Assembly: GCF_000724545.1 (NCBI RefSeq)
Contig: NZ_JHBV01000010.1
Span: forward strand, 1-57,415
From: Aureispira sp. CCB-QB1
GTDB taxonomy: Bacteria; Bacteroidota; Bacteroidia; Chitinophagales; Saprospiraceae
Reading direction: 5' to 3'
DNA: 57,415 nt
Shown here: positions 29,801-36,096 of the stretch, in pieces
Position numbering within the stretch: position 1 is the first letter of the stretch
How the letters are laid out: the number at the start of each line of letters is the position of its first letter
Translations under genes and position numbers: made by a program
Notes under the pieces: generated by a model
What the model saw: the letters and a program-made list of their open reading frames with translations, nothing else
What the model was told of the DNA's origin: nothing
The model's database searches: none

Positions 29801-31480
29801 TTCAATGGGATGGAAAAAGATGATGAGGTTGGTAATGGTAACTTTACAACTATGTTTAGAGCCTATGATGCTAGAGTAGCTCGTTGGTGGAGTGTAGATC
29901 CATTATCTTATAAACAAGCATGGATCAGTCCATATGTTGCATTTGATAATAGCCCAATTTGGAAAACAGATACAGATGGTGATTTGCCTATAATTATTGT
30001 TTGGGCGCTCAAAAAACTGGGTGAAGCGGCTTTAGATGTCGTTGTAGACGTGGCAATTCAAGCAGCAATAGAGCATTATATTGGAGGAGTTAACTGGGGA
30101 GATGTAGATATAGATTGGGGAAGTGCTTTGTTTGCAGGAGGAGAGTCTTTTATAAGTAATAAGAAAGCAAAAATTATTGCATCAGCGGGGTATGAAATGT
30201 TATCTTATACTTATAATGCAGAAGATTGGAATGTTGAAGATTTTGTAAAAACAGGAATTTATGGAGGTTTAAGCTCCCTTATTGGAGATAGAGTTGGAGG
30301 CTTAGTGACAAAATATGGACTTCCAAGTGTTGTTAATGGACTAGAGAAGATGGGGGTAAAAAGGCAACAAATCAACCGATGGTTAGGACTCAACGGTTGT
30401 TTTCTAGCTGGAACTCCAATTATAGGAATAGATTCTACTATAAATATAGAAAACATTGAACTTGGCCAACTGGTAACAGTTTCTCTAGATCATTCAGAAA
30501 ATCCTATTGGTTATAATGCATCTCACAATCAAGTTCTAAATAGAGAGTTAATAACTTCCACTTCTTGGAAAAAGCTTTATATTGAACTTCTAAAACCAAA
30601 TAATACAATAACTAAAATAGAGTTATTACGTCCAGATTGGTGGATAGAAAAAAATGTCGATAAGTCAAATAACAAAGTTTATATTACTATACCTGAGTTA
30701 AAGCTTTCTGGTTATGCAAATGTTATTAATATAAGTGAACATACAATTCAGTTAACTCCTGAGTACTTTAAGTATAGGGCTGTAACGGGTAAGTTTACCC
30801 ATATTAGTGACATGGTTATTCAACTAAACTTCAAGAATACCAATACTCTTTTATCTGTTACATCTAATCATCCCATTTGGTCAGAAAGTCAAAATAAGTG
30901 GGTTGATGCCGGTAAATTAAAAATTGGTGAAAAAGTATTCACCAATAATGGAAGTACTACTTTAATAAGAAAGACTGTATTAGAAGGCATTCATGAAGTA
31001 TATAACTTGGAAGTTCATGATGCACATAATTATTTTGTATCTGATATTGGAATTTTGGTTCATAATGCAGTTTCTTGTCCAATTATTACAGAAGGTCTAG
31101 ATAATTTAAAAACAACAACAGCAAGCAAAAGTAATAATTGGACTTTAGATGTAGAAGGAAAATGGCAAAACAAAAAGAGTGGAAGCTCAAATTATGCTCC
31201 TCACAAAATTAATGAGTCTGATGCAGATCAAATAGGGGCAGAGTTTTTGGGGCATTCTTTGGATGAAGCTACAAAAGTATATAAGAAAAATGGTCAATTA
31301 TTAGGATATGTTAGTAAAGATGGTACAAGACGTTATAGGGTTCCTTCTACACACGAAGGTACCCGTAAGATAAATTTAGAAATAGATACCAAAGGAAGTA
31401 ATAGATGGGATGAATTAGATAAGAGGGGGGCTATTAAAAATGAGAATGCCAATCATCACATTGAGATAATAACAGATTAA
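23816..31480 (+). CDS. RHS polymorphic toxin with SprB-like repeats and Hint domain
   Basis: 2554 residues. Sec signal peptide (1-19). Residues about 20-1215 are Ig-like and SprB-type repeats (YTYTWSTGAQTQTITGLSLG; SVTVTDANGCTYT; YTLEITDANGC). Residues about 1340-1960 are YD repeats (QYDYNALGQMVK, SYTLYDDLKRVIEVG, YSYDGNGNLQELSRYG). The RHS core is about 1977-2055 (YYPFGWTMPE, YRFSFNGMEKDDEVG, FRAYDARVARWWSVDPLS). A hydrophobic stretch (2057-2100) and linker follow. The Hint domain runs from GCFLAGTPI (C2195) to YFVSDIGILVHNA (H2416-N2417). The tail (2418-2554) has SKDGTRRYRVPS and ends NHHIEI. It resembles the Ntox17-type pattern, but weakly. Expected action: a toxic tail is packed in the RHS shell and freed by Hint or core cleavage. 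Immunity genes follow after one base. Confidence 0.9.
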   Translation: MKTFLFFAYFFCFSTLLFGAPEPTLDITHICNGGGATINYSYEGEDYYFGWHFEDGEPFLTEPGAGTIEDAPKGRHTVTLYVRGRGGYQSYSYIIDVYDITPTFNWVEGNACNGVSGDATAKITLHNYHSSINYTAYLKNPGGQVLLAANMTSSSHTFTNLPTGNYLVEVQSDDGACSHIKSIAIYDEYLTATVSADVGTCHTLGGSITIDLPDFQAGETYDISVENIDNFQVINYQQTTGNYTLANVAPGNYQITIRKGSCEKVLTVTVEGAGVQAVTSLYLDGGCYWKFNAVMLGGAVATNYTWNLVDASGNPVTTGISYPTVEGDEIYIPTSHNSVAGTLTVTTADGCTYTVNLEYPSTNMFLTSGTPSHTVTDNTCGVSVGSILVDWSMLSPNPTMAVHEVKLYNGPTYQTSLYPNGASDVTFTNLNAGTYTVELHAGGNCNSEGIVEISNIIVAEKERTLKTSNKVICDNGSVAELSVVTSLAANISWGPTGGNPIPNATGGTYTVPSPLISSFYTVTVTENGCTSTKDFEIATMNFPGPEVIKPIRCGSPGTYQLWLPGITSSNPASPFAPYTVTIDGETTPAFGHGQASQPIAIETSGYYPVTITSVNTGCQMTINTYIGTAGLDVDFTEVNPSNCVTNNGSLSASTNSGVGPYTYTWSTGAQTQTITGLSLGATYTITITDAANCTGTGSFTFNTAGAYGTLIVGEPNGPGSIWNNGPACSDNATLLASFDGASPPGPLTYTWSLSNAGNAALATGFGTGTHSVTVTDANGCTYTASKYLNAGWQYPSPQEVEQYIDCANNRFGFYFDYNAYWGCSSVDVEIYEHDASIDGSASGTDAFKTLIHTTTVQQNGSHTVWVPMNNALDPNTRIELRFGSCCNQWYWQPIHNLDFSLPEPTITILPASCTSSGDVQIDFPATSYTAPNQTVWHDGVISNHRTDLPAGTYMVNMQHQQGCSQQELVHIPGASGNPHLIQANSCQQSISLAANNITGGTANYTLKVNGVPTAVGTTLTGIGSYTLEITDANGCVGTEQLTIYEETYNATAQTTAPSCELTDGKIKLHVNNNVSGIASYEWTGPGASSYTGHTLNGLVAGNYTYTVTDNRGCQLSNSVTLPTNTTISLGLFGGCLPQVTNITGGTAPYQLAFEADLTQNPNPTQTSFNLILDGNTTYPYDLNALDQGAYNVYVTDKHGCQVGPYALNTLPTPAPTRNLSLLHMRWKRQEVTATTTNNYKEADIIKDDLAKQSQNFLDNLDALDGLADHCERQTTDQLDAQFEQSLHHYTLYYYNVKDQLVRTVPPAGVDFINNNTGTDLNDLLAFRQGTGPQPSKLIPDHHQVTQYDYNALGQMVKTNTPDKGIGTSLYTEDGLVRFAQDAKQAAAASPTYSYTLYDDLKRVIEVGEMSCATLLTQADVDALNLDQLPASSTKDEHVKTFYSIPHKIAGTPIAYYGLFNKQQRYLRNNVSYTESHQNGVVVTTSYSYDVHGKVEWIRQDIPGLGENYIAYDYDLLTKTVKQVRYNEYSEDRFFHKYTYDEQKRLKETYTSRDGIIWDKDANYNYYAHGLLKRTELGEDKIQGLDYIYTIHGWIKSVNNPLMDQYGLDPSDPNTNDVGKDGYENIFMKDVFGFTLGYYEGDFTRDGLDNLITYSSQQLYNGNVSSWSNGTNVEALAQSLPGFPSPNRESITQRDFTYDEVNRIKTSDFLVSNTPLGDENFPAMFVVPNKYSTSYSYDGNGNLQELSRYGDNNLIDALTYNYGANDLKNRLNSVEDGQGNQGVGDLEALQSYLYDEIGNLTRSTTPIAASGTTEIMNVYWRVDGKVDYVTVVNGGNTSQLNFLYDATGNRVAKVWDPNIANPNDEITTYHVRDASGNILATYDKTYNGTAFEKSLKERTLFGSQRLGIDKKSITFIGTQDIVRSGVSILEGLQIRTVSDKLFELSDHLGNVTTTVSDYKLKTGTGYEANLLSYQQYYPFGWTMPERQANVGNYRFSFNGMEKDDEVGNGNFTTMFRAYDARVARWWSVDPLSYKQAWISPYVAFDNSPIWKTDTDGDLPIIIVWALKKLGEAALDVVVDVAIQAAIEHYIGGVNWGDVDIDWGSALFAGGESFISNKKAKIIASAGYEMLSYTYNAEDWNVEDFVKTGIYGGLSSLIGDRVGGLVTKYGLPSVVNGLEKMGVKRQQINRWLGLNGCFLAGTPIIGIDSTINIENIELGQLVTVSLDHSENPIGYNASHNQVLNRELITSTSWKKLYIELLKPNNTITKIELLRPDWWIEKNVDKSNNKVYITIPELKLSGYANVINISEHTIQLTPEYFKYRAVTGKFTHISDMVIQLNFKNTNTLLSVTSNHPIWSESQNKWVDAGKLKIGEKVFTNNGSTTLIRKTVLEGIHEVYNLEVHDAHNYFVSDIGILVHNAVSCPIITEGLDNLKTTTASKSNNWTLDVEGKWQNKKSGSSNYAPHKINESDADQIGAEFLGHSLDEATKVYKKNGQLLGYVSKDGTRRYRVPSTHEGTRKINLEIDTKGSNRWDELDKRGAIKNENANHHIEIITD

Positions 31481-31481
31481 T

Positions 31482-32288
31482 ATGTATATAAGAAGAGAAG
31501 ATGTTTTAATTATCCCTGAAAATGAGTGTGACTCATTTTCAGGTTTTTCTAATAAATCTTTTGAAATTAAGATAGATAAATTCAAAATACATGAAACCTT
31601 TTCAGTCGATTTGTTCGATTTTTTTTACTATAAAGAAAAATATTCTAAAAAGTATCCATATTTTTTCCTTGTAAGTTCTTTGCCTACTTTTTTTGTTAAA
31701 AAGTGGGATAGTGCAAAATTTTGGAATCTTATTTTAAATGAAATTGAAAGTGTATTGCCCCTTGAGTTCAATACTTTAGAAGAAGTGAATACTTTTCTAT
31801 TTAATTTGGAACCTATAATGGCCCTTTATTTTACAGATTGGCATGACTTATACTGGCCTATTGACCCAAACGCAAATCCAGAATTGCTAATAAATGGTGA
31901 AGAAATAGTCTGCAAGCCAATTTATGCTTATGAAGGAAATGGAAATCGATACAATTCTCAAAATAAAATAGAAGATTTACAAAAATATCGTCCCCAAAAG
32001 GATAAAGACTGGGAGTTGTATGTTTGTTATGAGTTGACATTTCCTAATAATGAAACTAGAGAGTTTTATATTACTTATACTTCTTGTTCTAAAATTATTG
32101 AATACTATGAAGGATATTTTAATAATAATGAAGATGAAATAGTAAAAACGTATAAACATTCTATAGCAGCTACTTATTCTTACAATATACTAGTAGAACA
32201 TCTCGATAACATAGCTGCTCTTCTTGATTCATCTTCTTCTGTAAAGCAAGGAATGAAAAGGATAGGGCATTTTTTTGATGTGTTATAA
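31482..32288 (+). CDS. Candidate immunity protein 1
   Basis: 268 residues, with its ATG one base after the stop codon of the RHS toxin gene. It has no signal peptide or membrane segment, so it is cytoplasmic. It is acidic and rich in aromatic residues (DLFDFFYYKEKYSKKYPYFF; WHDLYWPIDPNANPELL), a usual look for immunity proteins. I recognise no family. Position directly behind a Hint-toxin tail is the main reason for the call: immunity genes normally hold this place. The AT content rises from the toxin tail onward, in keeping with exchange of toxin and immunity as a cassette. Confidence 0.72.
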   Translation: MYIRREDVLIIPENECDSFSGFSNKSFEIKIDKFKIHETFSVDLFDFFYYKEKYSKKYPYFFLVSSLPTFFVKKWDSAKFWNLILNEIESVLPLEFNTLEEVNTFLFNLEPIMALYFTDWHDLYWPIDPNANPELLINGEEIVCKPIYAYEGNGNRYNSQNKIEDLQKYRPQKDKDWELYVCYELTFPNNETREFYITYTSCSKIIEYYEGYFNNNEDEIVKTYKHSIAATYSYNILVEHLDNIAALLDSSSSVKQGMKRIGHFFDVL

Positions 32289-32318
32289 ACATAAGTGACG
32301 ATATTTTTAAATAAAAAA

Positions 32319-32768
32319 ATGACTACAATTTTTTATAAAATAGATTACAGCAGTTTAGCAAATGAAGATGCAATTCTTAAGTACTCAAAGAGGGATTTAG
32401 GAGAAATGGTTTTTATTGGAGATATTTTAATATTAAATGAGAATACCAAGGATTATTTAGTCCTTAAAGAGATTAGTTTATTTCGATTTTTCTATCAATG
32501 TCTCCATGCTTTGCATGAACTAAAATCGACTAACGAATCAAAATTTTCAGATCCATCCAATTATTATGATATAAAAATGAGAATAAATAAAGGGATGCTA
32601 GAGATTAAAGATATTGATTCTGTGCAAGTCAATTATAAGGAGTTCTTAAAGGAGTTTTCTATAGTATGGAAAAATTTTATTAAAGAGTTAGAGTTAGCTT
32701 ACCCTAGAATTATTAACAACAAAAAATACCTTGAATTAAGACAAAGCTGTTTTGATGATTTGCCTTAA
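32319..32768 (+). CDS. Candidate second immunity or accessory protein
   Basis: 149 residues from the ATG at 32319, which has an A-rich leader; a GTG at 32295 is possible. Cytoplasmic. The N-terminal half is beta-rich (FYKIDYSSL, LGEMVFIGDILILNENTKDY), the C-terminal half helical (YKEFLKEFSIVWKNFIKELE). Family unknown, though the layout is like small immunity proteins of the polymorphic toxin systems. It could be immunity for this toxin, or an orphan kept from an earlier tail. A strong terminator follows 130 bases later. Confidence 0.65.
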   Translation: MTTIFYKIDYSSLANEDAILKYSKRDLGEMVFIGDILILNENTKDYLVLKEISLFRFFYQCLHALHELKSTNESKFSDPSNYYDIKMRINKGMLEIKDIDSVQVNYKEFLKEFSIVWKNFIKELELAYPRIINNKKYLELRQSCFDDLP

Positions 32769-33148
32769 TCTAGTGTGCTGTTTGTGTTCGTATTAAGCAT
32801 TACATTCAGTTAACAGACGATTGTCCTATTATAGGATAAACTGTCTTCCAAATCAAAAAAAGGAACAAGCCTTACTCAAACTTGTTAAAACAAATTAAAT
32901 GATAGCGTTAGGATTTTTCCTAACGCTATTTTTTTTAAGAAAACCCGAGAAATTTAAATAAAAGGAAGAAAAACTATTTCATTGCAAGTATTTTGTCCTA
33001 GTCTGTTCAAAAAATATATTGAATAGATTTTTGAATGCTGAAAAATTAGTATTTATTGTGACAGGTTGTACGATTGTGACAATACACCATAAAACAACTT
33101 TCATTTTAGGAATCAATCACCTTTGTCTGTTCTAAGTACGTTTATTGC
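32769..33148. other. Intergenic region with the terminator of the RHS unit
   Basis: No toxin remnant could be recognised here. Besides the terminator at 32902-32936 there is a small palindrome CCTATTATAGG near 32825 and, at 33056-33083, the partial direct repeat TTGTGACA. I see no gene. Confidence 0.45.
32902..32936 (+). terminator. Terminator of the RHS toxin unit
   Basis: A perfect 12-bp stem (ATAGCGTTAGGA/TCCTAACGCTAT) with a short T-rich loop is followed by eight or more T. It is a standard factor-independent terminator and marks the likely end of the 21.7-kb transcript. Confidence 0.92.
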
Positions 33149-33592
33149 ATGAAAAAAAATAAGAATATAGAGCCTAGTCCTGCATTTTATAACTTTCAAG
33201 TTTATGATATTGAAGAAAATAGCACTTGGAAAGAGGGGATTAATTCGAGCTTGTCGATTGTTGTTCTGCTGAAAAATGCGACTACAGAGGATTTGAATTT
33301 ATTAGGAAAAATTTTCCAAGCTGTTGGAAGAAATATAGAAGAAGAGGTTTGTGTGATTAACACGCTTACAACGGTTTCTTATAAAGAATTAGCAACACTT
33401 TTTCATTTAGAAAAAGTACTTGTTTTTGGTATCCATCCAAAAGAATTTGGGTTGCATTTGAATATTGACATTTATCAGACATTCATTTTTCAGGAGGTAC
33501 AGTTTTTGTTCTCTGACACGTTGCAAGTTATTGCCAGTAATTTACCCAAGAAAAAATTACTCTGGGCGCAATTGCAAGCCATGTTTAAGTAG
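33149..33592 (+). CDS. Hypothetical protein, possibly uracil-DNA-glycosylase-like fold
   Basis: 147 residues, cytoplasmic. The alternation of strands and helices (SLSIVVLLKNATTEDLNLLG; EEEVCVINTLTTVSYKELA; VLVFGIHPKEFGLHLNIDI; a final LPKKKLLWAQLQAMFK) recalls the small UDG-like, catalytically empty proteins seen in Bacteroidota and the DNA polymerase III psi subunit. This is a pattern impression only. No catalytic motif of uracil-DNA glycosylase is present. It stands alone between the RHS unit and a peroxiredoxin-like gene. Confidence 0.68.
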   Translation: MKKNKNIEPSPAFYNFQVYDIEENSTWKEGINSSLSIVVLLKNATTEDLNLLGKIFQAVGRNIEEEVCVINTLTTVSYKELATLFHLEKVLVFGIHPKEFGLHLNIDIYQTFIFQEVQFLFSDTLQVIASNLPKKKLLWAQLQAMFK

Positions 33593-33650
33593 GTTCCTAA
33601 TAGCCTGTAAAGAGGTAAAACCCTAAATTATTGTTAAAAACTTGCAATTT

Positions 33651-33666
33651 TAGACCAATTGGTCTA
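33651..33666. promoter_or_regulatory. 16-bp palindrome, possible operator
   Basis: TAGACCAATTGGTCTA is a perfect palindrome, 75 bases before the ATG of the peroxiredoxin-like gene. The half-site AGACCAA and spacing are like those of TetR-family sites. The regulator is not in view. Confidence 0.5.
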
Positions 33667-33740
33667 GTTTAGATGTTCTTAAGAAAGAGTAATCCTCAAT
33701 TATTGTTATTTTTTATCTTTACTTATACTAACTCATTTTT

Positions 33741-34346
33741 ATGAAAAATGTAATCCTATTATTATCTAGTTTGCTATTGTTTTTGGGCACTACTGAATTA
33801 TCTGCTCAAAAACTATCTAAAAATGTCAAAGTACCCAATATCAATACGGTAGATGCGGTTGGCAATAAAATAAAACTTCAAAACCTGTTGAAGGAGAATA
33901 AAAAAGTCTTGATTTGTTTTTTTAGACCTGTTTGGTGCCCAATTTGTAACAAGCGAACGCACGAATTGATTGAGCGTTACGAAGATTTGAAAAAGAAAGG
34001 CATCGAAGTTGTTGCTATTTATCCGAGCAACCAAGAAACAATGGCTCAATATGTTAAAGATGCCAAAATACCGTTTCCTGTAATTTCTGATCCTGACGAA
34101 GTGATTTATAAGGAGTATGCTATTGAACGTTCGATGCAAAAAGTAAAAGCTTCATTGGGCAAAGATGATGTCAAAAAGGTTTATATGCAAGGTCAACAGC
34201 TTTATGCAGGAAAATCATATCCCAAAAAGGGAGAAAAATATGATACTATTATCAATGCTGATTTTTTAGTAGGTGCTAAACGAACGCTAGAAGTTGCCTA
34301 TTATGGGGATTATGTAGGCGACCATTATAGTTTGGATAAGTTGTAA
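33741..34346 (+). CDS. Exported AhpC/TSA-type thioredoxin-fold protein
   Basis: 201 residues with a Sec signal peptide (ends ELSAQ). The thioredoxin fold carries FFRPVWCPICNKRT with Cys66 and Cys69, then FPVISDPDEVIYKEYAI, as in the peroxiredoxin-like AhpC/TSA group. Expected role: periplasmic thiol peroxidase or disulfide reductase. The C-terminal part (VGAKRTLEVAYYGDYVGDHY) also matches that group, in which this region marks the PRXL2-like branch. A palindrome that may be an operator lies upstream, which would fit stress control. A terminator follows. Substrate is unknown. Confidence 0.85.
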   Translation: MKNVILLLSSLLLFLGTTELSAQKLSKNVKVPNINTVDAVGNKIKLQNLLKENKKVLICFFRPVWCPICNKRTHELIERYEDLKKKGIEVVAIYPSNQETMAQYVKDAKIPFPVISDPDEVIYKEYAIERSMQKVKASLGKDDVKKVYMQGQQLYAGKSYPKKGEKYDTIINADFLVGAKRTLEVAYYGDYVGDHYSLDKL

Positions 34347-34372
34347 TTGCTTATTATTATAACTTTATCTAT

Positions 34373-34409
34373 GCTACTTTGTAACTTGATTACATGGTAG
34401 CTTTTTTTT
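34373..34409 (+). terminator. Terminator after the peroxiredoxin-like gene
   Basis: The stem GCTAC/GTAGC, extended by TGTAA/TTACA, is followed by eight T. Confidence 0.82.
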
Positions 34410-34597
34410 GTCTATTAAGCAACAGTATGGAATTTTTACTAAAAAAAAACAAAGTCTCGAAGAAGTATTGTCGCTTTCATAATAGAATTTTGGTGAAAAT
34501 TAACGAACTTTGCACTTCAGTTTGCCATTTGCCCAGATAAAGCACTTATATAGGCTGTCAAAAAGTGGTAACAATCGTAAAAATAAAAAGAAGAGTA

Positions 34598-35836
34598 ATG
34601 ATAGAATTAATGGCGCCAGCTGGCAATTTTGCTGCGATGCAAGCAGCTATAGACGCAGGAGCAGATTCAGTATATTTTGGAGTAGAGCAATTGAGCATGA
34701 GAGCTCGCTCTACTATGAATTTTACATTAGATGATTTAGAAGAAGTGGCAGCACGTTGTGCTCCAAAGAATGTAAAAACATATATAACCCTAAATACCAT
34801 CATTTATGATCATGATTTAGGCTTGGCTAAAAAAATTGTAGATCGAGCAGTAGCAGCAGGTATTACGGCTATCATTGCGTCGGATCAAGCAGTTATTCAG
34901 TATGCCAAATCTAAAGGAATGCCCGTTCATATTTCAACTCAACTGAATGTGACGAATATAGAAACGGTACAATTTTATAGTCTTTTTGCAGATGTCATGG
35001 TTCTTTCAAGAGAATTGTCTGTGCGTCAAGTACAGAAAATCGTAGAAGGAGTTAAAAAAGATGATATAAGAGGACCTAGTGGTGAATTGGTTCGTATTGA
35101 AATTTTTGCACATGGTGCCTTGTGTATGGCTGTGTCTGGCAAATGTTACTTGAGTTTGCACACACAAAATTCGTCGGCAAACCGTGGTGCTTGTATTCAA
35201 AACTGCCGTCGAAAATACCGTGTTGTTGATATAGAAGGAGGGCATGAGTTGGAAATCGACAATGAGTATATTATGTCACCAAAAGATTTGTGTACCATTG
35301 ATTTCTTGGATCAAGTAATTGCGACAGGAGTTAGTGTATTAAAAATCGAAGGTCGTGGTCGTGCTCCTGAATATGTGAAAACGGTTATAGAATGTTATCG
35401 CGAAGCTATTGATGCTTACTATGCAGGAACATACAATCAAGAAAAAATTGATGACTGGATGGCTCGCTTGGCAAAGGTGTACAACCGAGGTTTTTGGAGT
35501 GGATACTACTTGGGACAGGAAATGGGAGAGTGGACAAAGAAGCATGGTTCTTCTGCACAACAAAAGAAGGTGTTCTTAGGAAAAGGAATTCATTATTACC
35601 CAAAAGCAAAAGTAGCTCACTTTGATATTGATTCTTATAGCTTAAAAGTTGGCGATAAAGTCGTTATTATAGGTCCTACTACTGGAGTTGTAGAAACGGA
35701 AATCACAGAGTTGATGGTTAACAGTCAAAAAGTAAATGAAGCAACAAAAGGAATGGATTGTACTTTTCCTTTGGAGCAATTAATTAGAAAATCTGACAAG
35801 CTTTATAAGCTTGTAGATGTAGAAGTTGAAGCATAA
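34598..35836 (+). CDS. U32 family protein (tRNA hydroxylase-like)
   Basis: 412 residues starting MIELMAPAGNFAAMQAAIDA at the ATG 34598; an upstream GTG (34565) adds a basic stretch not found in the family. It has the U32 signature: GADSVYFGV, VHISTQLNVTN, then ALCMAVSGKCYLS with the Cys-rich box NRGACIQNCRRKY. Members such as TrhP, RlhA, UbiU and UbiV hydroxylate RNA or quinone and depend on Fe-S clusters; the Cys in this box can hold such a cluster. Which substrate is used here is not visible; ho5U34 in tRNA or 23S rRNA hydroxylation are likely choices. A ferredoxin gene follows after 5 bases. Confidence 0.9.
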   Translation: MIELMAPAGNFAAMQAAIDAGADSVYFGVEQLSMRARSTMNFTLDDLEEVAARCAPKNVKTYITLNTIIYDHDLGLAKKIVDRAVAAGITAIIASDQAVIQYAKSKGMPVHISTQLNVTNIETVQFYSLFADVMVLSRELSVRQVQKIVEGVKKDDIRGPSGELVRIEIFAHGALCMAVSGKCYLSLHTQNSSANRGACIQNCRRKYRVVDIEGGHELEIDNEYIMSPKDLCTIDFLDQVIATGVSVLKIEGRGRAPEYVKTVIECYREAIDAYYAGTYNQEKIDDWMARLAKVYNRGFWSGYYLGQEMGEWTKKHGSSAQQKKVFLGKGIHYYPKAKVAHFDIDSYSLKVGDKVVIIGPTTGVVETEITELMVNSQKVNEATKGMDCTFPLEQLIRKSDKLYKLVDVEVEA

Positions 35837-35841
35837 TTAAT

Positions 35842-36069
35842 ATGGTAACGATCTCTTTACAACGAGCAAAATGCATTGGTTGCAATTATTGCTGTGAAAT
35901 GGCTTCTGACCGTTGGGCGATGTCTAAAAAAGATGGTAAAACGGTATTAATAGGAAGTGAAAATAAGCGAGGTTTTCATATCGTAAAGGTTGGAGACCAT
36001 GAATATGAAGATAATAAGCGAGCAGAAAAAGCTTGTCCCGTCAATATTATAAAAGTAGTATCGGTATAA
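35842..36069 (+). CDS. 4Fe-4S ferredoxin
   Basis: 75 residues with C11-x2-C14-x2-C17 (CIGCNYCCEM) and a distant CP (KACPVNII), the spacing of a single-[4Fe-4S] ferredoxin of the kind found in thermophiles and Bacteroidota. An extra Cys at 18 is present. Directly behind the U32 gene on the same transcript (5-base gap), it is probably the electron donor for the U32 protein (inference). It ends at a strong terminator. Confidence 0.9.
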   Translation: MVTISLQRAKCIGCNYCCEMASDRWAMSKKDGKTVLIGSENKRGFHIVKVGDHEYEDNKRAEKACPVNIIKVVSV

Positions 36070-36092
36070 AAAAACGCCTTCGGGCGTTTTTT
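36068..36092. terminator. Shared bidirectional terminator
   Basis: A GC stem AACGCC/GGCGTT with a TTCG loop has A and T runs on its two sides. It serves the ferredoxin transcript and, from the other side, the minus-strand gene that ends at 36097. Confidence 0.93.
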
Positions 36093-36096
36093 ATGT

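Noticed and set aside
11037-32768. Type VI secretion or contractile injection cluster
   Set aside because: No sheath, tube, baseplate or VgrG-like gene is seen; only RHS-type proteins, chaperone and lipoprotein. The Clp-type gene at 46748 is far away and has no such neighbours.
34510-34734. Plus-strand frame over the start of the U32 gene
   Set aside because: Overlaps the strongly supported U32 gene in another frame; basic, low-information sequence.
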